From Candidatus Jordarchaeia archaeon (GTDB lineage Archaea; Asgardarchaeota; Jordiarchaeia; Jordiarchaeales; Jordiarchaeaceae), in assembly GCA_018383815.1 (NCBI GenBank), contig JAHAWU010000026.1:1-34035 (forward strand): 34,035 nucleotides of DNA, given 5' to 3'. Each line of letters starts with the position of its first letter. Within the stretch, counting starts at the first letter, position 1. Under the pieces are notes generated by a model, which was not told the DNA's origin, ran no database searches, and worked only from the letters and a program-made list of their open reading frames with translations. Shown one piece after another: positions 24,741 to 32,139 of the stretch. Position numbers and translations under genes: made by a program.

Positions 24741-24849
24741 TAAAAACAGTTGGCATAATCCCTTTTTTAAACTAGGGTAATTTTCTATTTTTCTGAAAAA
24801 ATCAAAAATTGTCGTTTATGCAAATATAGGTTGGTGTTAGAAATGGTTT

Positions 24850-25272
24850 CTACACCAATTCTCTTTCAAGTGCTCGTAGTTTGTCGTCCAATTCCTCTAT
24901 TTCCTTTTTGCGCTCATACTCTTTAATTAGTTCGTCAGCTTCTTTGGCAAAGTTTTCTAATTTGTTTGTATCTATTTCGGTGATTGGTTGTTTGAATTCT
25001 GTCCAGAATTTTATTTCAAGGCCGTCTAGAGTTTCTGTCACGTCATCCTCCCTATCCGTGGATAAGACAAAAATTATGTTCCGGGATACCTTGTATCTGA
25101 ATAGTATGTTTTCTAGCGTTATGGACCTTATAGATTCTCCCGTCATACTGTCTGAGAAAGTATGAATGGCTGATAGCAGATTTGATATGTTTGGTGCCTG
25201 TTTGGTTGCTCCAAAATATCTCTCAAAGAGGCATTCTCCTTGTTTTTTGATTACCCACAAGCCGTGAATCAT
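24850..25272 (-). CDS. Longin-like domain protein 2
   Basis: 140 aa, ATG at 25272 with GAGGAG ten bases upstream. The layout follows longin-like protein 1: strands IHGLWVIKKQGECLFERYF, helix ISNLLSAIHTFSDSM, strands SITLENILFRYKV and NIIFVLSTDRED, helix, then a strongly charged C-terminal coiled coil (ANELI-like region to DDKLRALERELV). It begins 37 bases after the stop of the giant solenoid gene on the same strand, so the two are probably co-transcribed. A TATA-like ATTATATAA just upstream (about 25291-25299) may give an extra internal start. The pairing of a longin with a solenoid ending in a beta-sandwich mimics eukaryotic coat and tether subunits; this comparison is structural inference only. 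Confidence 0.68.
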   Translation of the reverse strand: MIHGLWVIKKQGECLFERYFGATKQAPNISNLLSAIHTFSDSMTGESIRSITLENILFRYKVSRNIIFVLSTDREDDVTETLDGLEIKFWTEFKQPITEIDTNKLENFAKEADELIKEYERKKEIEELDDKLRALERELV

Positions 25273-25309
25273 ATGTGTTTTACTCCTCTTTATATAATTC
25301 TAATTTTTA

Positions 25310-28300
25310 TTAAATTATTAGTATGGGCAAGTCCAGTTTGAAAAATTTCTTACTATTGTTCTCATCCAAGTAGAACAATATGGGTTGGTAGTTAACCATT
25401 CCTGTTTTTGTGGGTTTAATCTTTATAGTTATTTTCTCGGTTTTCCCTTTTCCCAGCGGTTTTCCCTCAAGGGATATAGAATTTGTTTCACCGTAATCTT
25501 TTGTTTCTTCTACCTTTACTTTAAAATCTGGTGGCTTGATGTTTTCTATTCTTTCTAGAGTTGCCGTTTTTACGCCAATGTTTGTTATCTCAAAGTTTAT
25601 GGGGATTTCCTCATTTACATGAAAAACTCCGTGGGCTATTGGATTTGCTGTGCGTAGGATAACGAAGGCATTTTCAGAAGCTTCTCTCGGTATTAGAAAG
25701 GTGTAACCCTCTCCTTCCTCCAGGGTTTTGGTTTTTCCAACCAAGCTCAGATATTCAGATAGATTCAGTTTCCTTTTTATTTTGTCCAGCTCTGAGGCTG
25801 CTTTTTGCTTTAAATAAATGTGCCCCGATTTCTGGAAGCTTTCAACAGCTTTACGGAAGCTTTTTTCAACCATGGGATAATAACTCGTTTTCGCTTCGTC
25901 CGTCATTTCCAGTCTTAACTTTGTGCTGTATCTAACTCCGTCCAGATAACTTTTCATCCCTTCCAAGTATTCCACGTAGCTATTTAGTCCTGTTTCTTGG
26001 AAGAATTTTTGTGATCTCTCAAAGTAAGTTGTTGCATTAATGTACTCCTGCATGGAGTCTTTTTCCGCTTCCATGCATCTGACCAGGCTTTCTAATCCGT
26101 AGCAAAGATCCGAATAGGCCTTTGATATATTCCTCATTTTTTCATAAGTAAACAGGATTGAGCATTCTTGGAACAATTGTGCAGCAGACTGATAAGTCTT
26201 TAAGTTATTATCTATTTGGGCCTTCTCTAGTTCTAAAAGAGCTTCAATAAATTTGTTCATAGCGCTTATTTCTATCGAATCCATGAATACTTTTGCGGGT
26301 ATTTTTTCTATTTTTTCCATCGCTGCTTTGTAATGTACTATTGCTGCTTCATGCTTGCCCTCCTTAGAGAAGATTAATCCACGCTCCATTTCCTCTCTAG
26401 CTTCCGCAAAATCTGCAAACATTCTCGCTACACTAATTCGGCTTGCAGTTTCCAACCCCGGTTTTAGGAAGGATACGCTCTGGCGAAACATTTTGGCCGC
26501 TGAACTATATAGCTGCGCAGCCTTTTCACCCTCCTCAGCCATACTCACAGAGTCTGCTTCCAGAAGTCTAATTTTTGCAGCGTAGAAATTGGCTTCATGT
26601 TCATACATTTTTGGGAAAAGAGGTAACGCTTTCTCATAATACCCTTTGGCAGTTACCCAGTCTTTCCTCTCACTATCCTTCGCTAATTCAATATTATACA
26701 TTGCACTTGCAAATTTAGCATTATCTCTCAGAGAGGGGTGATTTTCTGCGGCTTGTTCGTACTTTTTAGAGGCTTCCAAATAGTAGTCCGAAGCCATTTT
26801 ATAGTTGCCCTTCCTGTCATCTAGTTCTGCCAGTTTACGCAAACAGAGAGCGCATAACTCAATCAAATTAACTTTGGTATAATATTTTGATGCATCCGCG
26901 AAGCTGCTCTTTGCTTTCCTATAGAATTCTTCTTTCTCAGTAAGCTGCCACAGGTCTTCTTCTATAAGTCCGAGGGAGTAGGCGGTATTTGCTGTCCTCA
27001 AATCGTCCTCTCTTAATTTATATATTTCAATTGCATTTTCGGCTAAACTCTGAGCTTTTCTGAGGGTTTCAATTTTTTCTTTGTCACTTAATCCCACCTT
27101 TGAAAGAAAATAGCCCGCCTTACTTGCTATTCCATAAGCTATATCCCTCTCATTAATCTTCACCCCGTATTCAACCGCTCTCTCAGCATATCTAAATGCT
27201 CTTGAACGAAGATCCCTAATCTTTTCCAATTCTTCAGAAGATAATTCTTTACCCTCATCGATTTGAGAAGTCATCAATACATATTTGGCCATGCTCTCAT
27301 ACAGCTTTCCAAGAAATCTGAAATCACTTGGCAATTTTTTAACATACTCTAGCGCCTCACGTCCAAAAGACGCCCCTTCTCTCAAAACCTCCCTTTTGGG
27401 AACCTCACCCTGAATAAATTCTGCATAATCTGCAATAACCCCCGGCATCTCCGCAAGCACTCTAGCAACATTACGGGTTTCGTCTAATACCCTATAGTGG
27501 TTAAGACTCTGCTTCAAACTTTCATAAGCGGATTTTAAAAGTGTTTCTTGCTCACTTCTATCTGTCACAACTTCTACAAGTTCTTTTCCCGCCATAGCAT
27601 GTATAAAGTATGTATCCGCTATTAGGTTCTGTTCTTTACTCTTAAGGAGGCTGGATAATGCTTGTTCCGCTTGCTTCTGGGCGGTTTTCAACAATCCGAC
27701 CTTACTGCTGATATTTTTAACAAGTATAGCCTGATTAAAATCGATTAACGCTAAATTATAGCCTCTCCAACCCTCACAAATAGATAATTCCTCTGGTTGT
27801 GGTCTGGCCATTTCTTCGCGTATATCTGCCAAAGCCCTTCTTTTAGCTTCATCAGATTCCGAAGATTCCAAAACCATGAATATTTTCGATGTATTAATCA
27901 AGCATGGAAAACAGAGTGCGGGTCTCTCTCTGTGAGCCTTTTGTAAAAATTTTTCCGAGTTGCCGAAATTAATAATCGCACCACTTAGAATTTTTTCCCT
28001 CTCCTCCACATCAAAATGATGATAATTTCTAAGTTTTAACATACCCAGCCAAAACTCAACTATTCCCGCCTTTTCCAACTGCTCATATTTCTGGTAAATC
28101 TCAGAACATTTTTCCAACCCCTCAACTATATCCAAAAACTTATTTTTCCTCTTGCTTAAATCCTGCTCCTCAAATAAGGATGCCAGCTCAGACAAAATAA
28201 GAGAACTATCAATAATTGCTCCCCTAATATCTGGTTTAATCTCCTCCAACTCAAGCTTTATGAAAATTTTTCGCGTGGATTCCCAAAAGTCTCTGGCCCT

Positions 28301-28537
28301 TTCTAATGAAATTTTAAAAGCATCGACAGTATCTTCTCTTCCCGACTGTAAAAGGCTGCAATGCCCCGCAAAAAAGTAAGATTCCGCCTCCATCAATTTA
28401 TCCTTTAGGATAGAATATAGCTCACTTGCTTCCACATAATTTTCAACCGCGCCGATGTAGTTTCCTCTCTTTTCTAATTCATATGCCGCTGCAAAGGTTT
28501 TTTCCGCCCTTTCAACAGTAGGCTTTTTGCCAAACAA
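25310..28537 (-). CDS. Giant TPR/alpha-solenoid protein with C-terminal beta-sandwich
   Basis: 1,075 aa, TTG at 28537 with GAGGG seven bases upstream and a TATA box at 28577-28585. Residues 1 to about 940 are continuous helical pairs of TPR/SNAP-like type (for example GNYIGAVENYVEASELY near the N-terminus, GNYKMASDYYLEASKKY and GKHEAAIVHYKAAMEKI further on). Residues about 955-1075 switch to beta-strands (FVILRTANPIAHGVFHV, EIPINFEITNIG, GKTEKITIKIKPTKTG, FKLDLPILII) with the spacing of an Ig-like or CARDB-type sandwich. There is no signal peptide or membrane helix, so it is a large cytoplasmic scaffold. The solenoid-then-Ig order resembles TRAPPII or adaptor-type subunits in eukaryotes. It heads a likely operon with longin-like protein 2. 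Function unproven. Confidence 0.85.
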   Translation of the reverse strand: MFGKKPTVERAEKTFAAAYELEKRGNYIGAVENYVEASELYSILKDKLMEAESYFFAGHCSLLQSGREDTVDAFKISLERARDFWESTRKIFIKLELEEIKPDIRGAIIDSSLILSELASLFEEQDLSKRKNKFLDIVEGLEKCSEIYQKYEQLEKAGIVEFWLGMLKLRNYHHFDVEEREKILSGAIINFGNSEKFLQKAHRERPALCFPCLINTSKIFMVLESSESDEAKRRALADIREEMARPQPEELSICEGWRGYNLALIDFNQAILVKNISSKVGLLKTAQKQAEQALSSLLKSKEQNLIADTYFIHAMAGKELVEVVTDRSEQETLLKSAYESLKQSLNHYRVLDETRNVARVLAEMPGVIADYAEFIQGEVPKREVLREGASFGREALEYVKKLPSDFRFLGKLYESMAKYVLMTSQIDEGKELSSEELEKIRDLRSRAFRYAERAVEYGVKINERDIAYGIASKAGYFLSKVGLSDKEKIETLRKAQSLAENAIEIYKLREDDLRTANTAYSLGLIEEDLWQLTEKEEFYRKAKSSFADASKYYTKVNLIELCALCLRKLAELDDRKGNYKMASDYYLEASKKYEQAAENHPSLRDNAKFASAMYNIELAKDSERKDWVTAKGYYEKALPLFPKMYEHEANFYAAKIRLLEADSVSMAEEGEKAAQLYSSAAKMFRQSVSFLKPGLETASRISVARMFADFAEAREEMERGLIFSKEGKHEAAIVHYKAAMEKIEKIPAKVFMDSIEISAMNKFIEALLELEKAQIDNNLKTYQSAAQLFQECSILFTYEKMRNISKAYSDLCYGLESLVRCMEAEKDSMQEYINATTYFERSQKFFQETGLNSYVEYLEGMKSYLDGVRYSTKLRLEMTDEAKTSYYPMVEKSFRKAVESFQKSGHIYLKQKAASELDKIKRKLNLSEYLSLVGKTKTLEEGEGYTFLIPREASENAFVILRTANPIAHGVFHVNEEIPINFEITNIGVKTATLERIENIKPPDFKVKVEETKDYGETNSISLEGKPLGKGKTEKITIKIKPTKTGMVNYQPILFYLDENNSKKFFKLDLPILII

Positions 28538-28576
28538 GGCTTAACCCTCAAAAACGTTGTATAATGTTTAAAACTG

Positions 28577-28585
28577 TATTTATAA
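28577..28585 (-). promoter_or_regulatory. TATA box for the giant solenoid gene
   Basis: On the minus strand it reads TTATAAATA. It is about 25 nt upstream of an inferred start near 28555, which just precedes the GAGGG ribosome site (28545-28549). Confidence 0.45.
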
Positions 28586-28779
28586 CATAATTTTACATTA
28601 AGCTTTATTTCTGTCCTCTAAAGTTTATCAATATATAAAGTAAACGGTATCGGTAAATAAATTTGTGTTATTTAAAGATATATAAATAAAATTATTCATT
28701 TATACTAAAGGCGCAATGTAATGTGTGTGTATTTTTTGTTTGGGGGTTGTAATTTTTGTTGTGGGTCCTGTTTTTGGGG

Positions 28780-28800
28780 AGGCTTCCTAAGCCTTCTTTT
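28780..28800 (+). terminator. Hairpin plus T-run, terminator-like
   Basis: AGGCTT (28780-28785), loop CCT, AAGCCT (28789-28794), followed by TCTTTT. About 90 bases upstream is a TATA-like box, so this may end a short non-coding transcript. No coding gene on this strand explains it. Confidence 0.3.
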
Positions 28801-29131
28801 CCATTTTTGAGCCCTAAAATGTTTTTTGGGAAAATTTTTGCATACCCCCACAAAATCAAAAATACATACTTACTACTTTGCGCCTATACTAAACAAACAC
28901 AAGTTTATCATTTTAAAATACATTTCCAAACTCTACTTTTCAAGCTCATTGGGCCTTTTTGTGTTTTTTCGATTTACCATTCACTAATTCCTAAGATACG
29001 GATTCGAAACTTCCTAAAATCTATTTGGAAAAGTTGCTCCTGGCGCCTCCACTGAAAAGTGTTCCGCTCAAAAATAGGAAGAAATAAAAAAGATGCAGAA
29101 TTTGATTTCAAACATTTATTTTATGAAAACT

Positions 29132-29158
29132 TGACATTTCCCGCGACTAGAGTAGGGA
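29132..29158 (+). repeat. Weak third copy of the IS-end-like motif
   Basis: TTTCCCGCGAC, a short loop, then GTAGGGAG. It keeps the CCC/GGG arms and the GACT core of copies at 1850 and 24684, but the lower stem is poorly paired and the flanks differ. May be chance. Confidence 0.2.
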
Positions 29159-29243
29159 GCTTATTGCGTTGGCAATTTTGCAAAGAAATGAGTCGAGTGA
29201 AAATCTAACCGCTCAATAATATAACGTGCACGTTTGGTGAATT

Positions 29244-30491
29244 CTACACCGCGTATATCTTTATGGTTTCCGCCAAAATTTTATTTAGCGTCTTTTCAAT
29301 ATCTGTGATGTCTGCCTGGACCTGTATTACTTCCTCGCAGGATTTAATTGCTATGTCTGGATCTTTTAATCCATGCCCAGTTGTTATGCAAACTACTCTT
29401 TCGTCTCTGTCGATCACTCTGTTATCGATTAGTTTCTTTAAGCCCGCTATTGAGGATGCGGAGGCGGGTTCCACAAATATTCCCTCTGTTCTGGCCAGCA
29501 TTTTTTGGGCTTCTAGAATTTCATAGTCACTTACGGTCTCAGCGAGGCCCTTTGTTCCGTAAATTGCTCTGAGTGCTTTTTCCCAGTTTACAGGCTTCCC
29601 TATCCTGATTGCCGTCGCTATGGTTTCCGGCTTTTCCACAAATGTAACTGTTTTTTCTCCCTTCTTGTACGCCTCAGCAATTGGTGCTGCACCCTCAGCC
29701 TGTATCCCTATCATTCTGGGAATCTTTTCTATTAACCCGATTTCCTTCCATTCAAGTAAACCCTTATAGATTGCACTTATGTTTCCCGCATTTCCTATGG
29801 GAAGGATAATGGTATCAGGTACTTCCCAGTTCAGCTGGTCGATTATTTCATATCCGATAGTTTTTTGTCCTTCGAGGCGGTAGGGGTTTAGACTGTTGAG
29901 TAGATACATATGGAACCTTTCACATGACTCCTGAACCAATTCCAAAGCTTCGTCAAAGTTACCCTTAATAGCTAGAACAAAGGCTCCATACATCATGGCT
30001 TGGGCTAGTTTTCCCAAAGCAATTTTTCCAGAGGGTATGAAAACCACGCAGGCCATTTTGGCTTTAGAGGCATAGGCTGCCAATGATGCTGATGTATTAC
30101 CAGTGGAGGCGCATGCTACTACACTGCTTCCCAAATTTTTGGCCACAGAAACACCCACCGTCATTCCCCTATCTTTAAAGCTTCCCGTAGGATTTTCTCC
30201 CTCATTCTTGACCCACAGGTTATTTATCCCCAATTTGTCCGACAAGTTAGTACAATGGTAGAGATTGGTTTTTCCCTCATTCAGGCTTATAACTTGCTTC
30301 AGTTTTGGTAAGAAGGGATAATACTTCCAAACTGAGATGGGTCTCTTCTTCCAGTCGCCGTCTAAAGCCTTTTCCAGATTCCCATATTTCACGTCTAGAA
30401 GATGTCCACATTTTTCACATATGTAGATTATTTTTTTGGCGTCATATTTTGTGTGACATTTTATGCACTCCAACCATGAATCTGAATCCAT
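29244..30491 (-). CDS. thrC: Threonine synthase
   Basis: 415 aa, ATG at 30491. It opens with the archaeal zinc-ribbon of this family (C9, C12, C25, C28: CIKC and CEKC) and has the fold-type II PLP lysine K106 in NPTGSFKDRGM. The phosphate-binding loop appears as the glycine-rich PIGNAGNIS. SASS and TTGHGLKDP near the C-terminus are also typical. It converts O-phosphohomoserine to threonine. It is the last gene of the aspartate-family operon, 14 bases after homoserine dehydrogenase. No strong ribosome site is seen (AAGGTTGGGA is the nearest). Cysteate synthase and other family members are possible but less likely beside homoserine dehydrogenase. Confidence 0.92.
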   Translation of the reverse strand: MDSDSWLECIKCHTKYDAKKIIYICEKCGHLLDVKYGNLEKALDGDWKKRPISVWKYYPFLPKLKQVISLNEGKTNLYHCTNLSDKLGINNLWVKNEGENPTGSFKDRGMTVGVSVAKNLGSSVVACASTGNTSASLAAYASKAKMACVVFIPSGKIALGKLAQAMMYGAFVLAIKGNFDEALELVQESCERFHMYLLNSLNPYRLEGQKTIGYEIIDQLNWEVPDTIILPIGNAGNISAIYKGLLEWKEIGLIEKIPRMIGIQAEGAAPIAEAYKKGEKTVTFVEKPETIATAIRIGKPVNWEKALRAIYGTKGLAETVSDYEILEAQKMLARTEGIFVEPASASSIAGLKKLIDNRVIDRDERVVCITTGHGLKDPDIAIKSCEEVIQVQADITDIEKTLNKILAETIKIYAV

Positions 30492-30505
30492 TAGTGTCCC
30501 AACCT

Positions 30506-31504
30506 TTACCTCTCACTTTTTCTAACCTTGTTAATGTAGAGAATATCTCCCAGAATCGCGCTGGAGGTCTCTCTTGGACCCGCGCCTCTGCCTATGAGGG
30601 TGATGTCCTCAGCAACATCGGTGTGAAAAGAGATAACGTTTAGAGTGCCTCCAACAGCCAGTGGTGATCCCTGGGGAATAAGGCGGGGCATAACTTCTAT
30701 TCTATTCCTATCTACGTATCCTATATGCTTAACTAGGTATCCATCATCCATTGCTAGTTCAATCATCTCTGGTGTGACATTAGTTATACCTTGTATTTGA
30801 ACTTCACTAAACCTTCTTTTCATTTTGAGTATGCCGTTGGCTAGAATCACCAGTTTGGCTGCGGCATCGATTCCTTCAATATCATAGGTGGGGTCTGCTT
30901 CCGCGTAACCCCTCTCTTGAGCTTCTCTGAGAGCGGCGTTAAACGAAATTCTCTCCTCAGTCATCTTTGTGAGAATATAGTTGGAGGTTCCGTTTAAAAT
31001 CCCAGTAATGGATATTATCTCGTTTACAAGAAGGGCTTCCCTCGCCACATAGAATAGGGGTATAGCTCCCCCAACAGTGGCCTCATAGAGCAGGATTCTG
31101 TGCTTTTTTTCTGCTATATCCATTAACTCGGGAAAGGCCAGAACCAGGGGCCCCTTATTTGAAGTCACCACATCCTTACCACTGGTAAGCGCTTCCTTGA
31201 TGTGGGTTAATCCGGGCTCTCCATGTTCAATGTTTGTTACAGTCATTTCCACTATGAGTTCACAGTCCAGCTCTGGAATAATCTCCTTGGAGACAGTGTT
31301 ACTTTTCCAAGCTGGAGAAGATTTCCCCAGGGAAAGAATTTCTTGGAGTTTTAATCCCTTCTCATCGATCCAGCTTCCGTCCTTTTCCAGTATGGCTACA
31401 ACTTCTGGGTTAAAACCGATTTTCTGGAGAACTTCTCTTTTTTCCAGCATAACTTGAGCTACTGCTTTGCCCACATTTCCAAATCCTACAAGTGCCATTT
31501 TCAA
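30506..31504 (-). CDS. hom: Homoserine dehydrogenase
   Basis: 332 aa. Start taken as TTG 31504, nine to ten bases after GGAG in the end of the previous gene; ATG 31498 would be two residues shorter. It has the NAD(P) motif GFGNVGKA (7-14), ATVGGAIPL, GILNGTSNYIL and the catalytic region EADPTYDIEGIDAAAKLVIL. It reduces aspartate semialdehyde to homoserine, the third step from aspartate to threonine. The short form has no C-terminal ACT domain; that role may be taken by the ACT protein encoded 6 bases upstream. It is tightly packed with both neighbours, so it should be co-transcribed. Confidence 0.93.
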   Translation of the reverse strand: MKMALVGFGNVGKAVAQVMLEKREVLQKIGFNPEVVAILEKDGSWIDEKGLKLQEILSLGKSSPAWKSNTVSKEIIPELDCELIVEMTVTNIEHGEPGLTHIKEALTSGKDVVTSNKGPLVLAFPELMDIAEKKHRILLYEATVGGAIPLFYVAREALLVNEIISITGILNGTSNYILTKMTEERISFNAALREAQERGYAEADPTYDIEGIDAAAKLVILANGILKMKRRFSEVQIQGITNVTPEMIELAMDDGYLVKHIGYVDRNRIEVMPRLIPQGSPLAVGGTLNVISFHTDVAEDITLIGRGAGPRETSSAILGDILYINKVRKSER

Positions 31505-31510
31505 TTAGGT

Positions 31511-31996
31511 TCAACTCCATACCAGGAATAGATTTTTTTCGGCTCCCACCCTCCTGAGTATTTCAACTGTTTCGTCCAGTTTCTCCTCGGTCTCCGCCTC
31601 TAATTGGAACTTTACTGTTGAAACTTCTTCTGGACGCTTTATTCGGGCTGTGACTTCCTTTACAACCACTTTTTTCTCTAAAATTCTGTCTATTGTATCC
31701 TTGATATTTGTGGCAAAAACGTGTCCCACAAGTATTACTGTCTTTTTGCATATGCTTTTCACCGGTCCCGCGTTTGTGATTAGAACGTTTTGATTCTTTA
31801 TGGCATGCGTAATTTTATCTAGGTCCTCTTGCCTGTCGAGGTCAAAGGTTATCACTACTGGCAACTTGTTTCCCTTTTTCTGGTCTCTTAGATGCGCTAT
31901 TTCTCTAATGTTTCCCCCAAATTTTGAGATGGGCTCCAAAGCTTTAATTAGCTGTCCAGGCTCATCGGCTAGCTCTATTTCCAGCATCATTCTCAT
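31511..31996 (-). CDS. ACT-domain regulatory protein of the threonine operon
   Basis: 161 aa, ATG at 31996 with GGAGGAG six bases upstream, rather than the longer frame from 32020. The N-terminal half is an ACT domain: MRMMLEIELADEPGQLIKAL is the usual strand-loop-helix with the DEPGQL ligand loop, then GGNIREIAHLR. The second half (about 88-161) looks like a second ACT-type beta-alpha-beta unit (KTVILVGHVFATNIKDTIDR and STVKFQLEAETEEKLDETVE). ACT domains bind amino acids and regulate partner enzymes. Its location between aspartate kinase and homoserine dehydrogenase suggests feedback control of the latter, which lacks its own ACT domain. Archaeal operons often carry such a stand-alone protein. 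Confidence 0.85.
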   Translation of the reverse strand: MRMMLEIELADEPGQLIKALEPISKFGGNIREIAHLRDQKKGNKLPVVITFDLDRQEDLDKITHAIKNQNVLITNAGPVKSICKKTVILVGHVFATNIKDTIDRILEKKVVVKEVTARIKRPEEVSTVKFQLEAETEEKLDETVEILRRVGAEKNLFLVWS

Positions 31997-32139
31997 AAAG
32001 CAACTCCTCCATAAAAACACCTATCAACTATTAGGTTCAATTATTTTAGGGTTTGTTCTACCTCACTCCCTGTTTAACTTTTTGAAATTGTGATATTTCA
32101 ATGATTGGTAATATTTTTTATTTCGCTTGTTTTTCGAGT

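Larger units (their letters stand above)
24245..24849. other. 605-bp intergenic region with repeat relics
   Basis: No gene is supported. The left side holds the TPR gene promoter on the minus strand (a TTTTAAATTAT-like box around 24299-24309). The middle contains an imperfect inverted repeat (24432-24451 with 24592-24611) enclosing very T-rich DNA, and the right side contains a second IS200/IS605-end-like hairpin (24684-24740). The whole looks like an insertion scar. Confidence 0.5.
28586..29243. other. AT-rich intergenic region, no supported gene
   Basis: It separates two minus-strand units. It holds several TATA-like runs (such as ATATATAAATAA around 28677-28689), the direct octamer TATACTAA at 28701 and 28885, an 8-bp inverted pair AGGCGCAA/TTGCGCCT (28709-28716, 28878-28885), a hairpin at 28780-28794 and a weak third copy of the IS-end-like motif near 29132. 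A 99-aa plus-strand frame at 28756-29055 has no ribosome site and a biased Phe/Lys/Ile composition, so I do not accept it. Confidence 0.45.

Noticed and set aside
28701-28893. Repeated TATACTAA octamers and AGGCGCAA/TTGCGCCT pair
   Set aside because: Short and in AT-rich DNA; expected by chance often enough, and no further copies noticed.
28756-29055. 99-aa plus-strand frame
   Set aside because: No ribosome site; Phe/Lys/Ile-rich, as expected by chance in AT-rich DNA; isolated among minus-strand genes.
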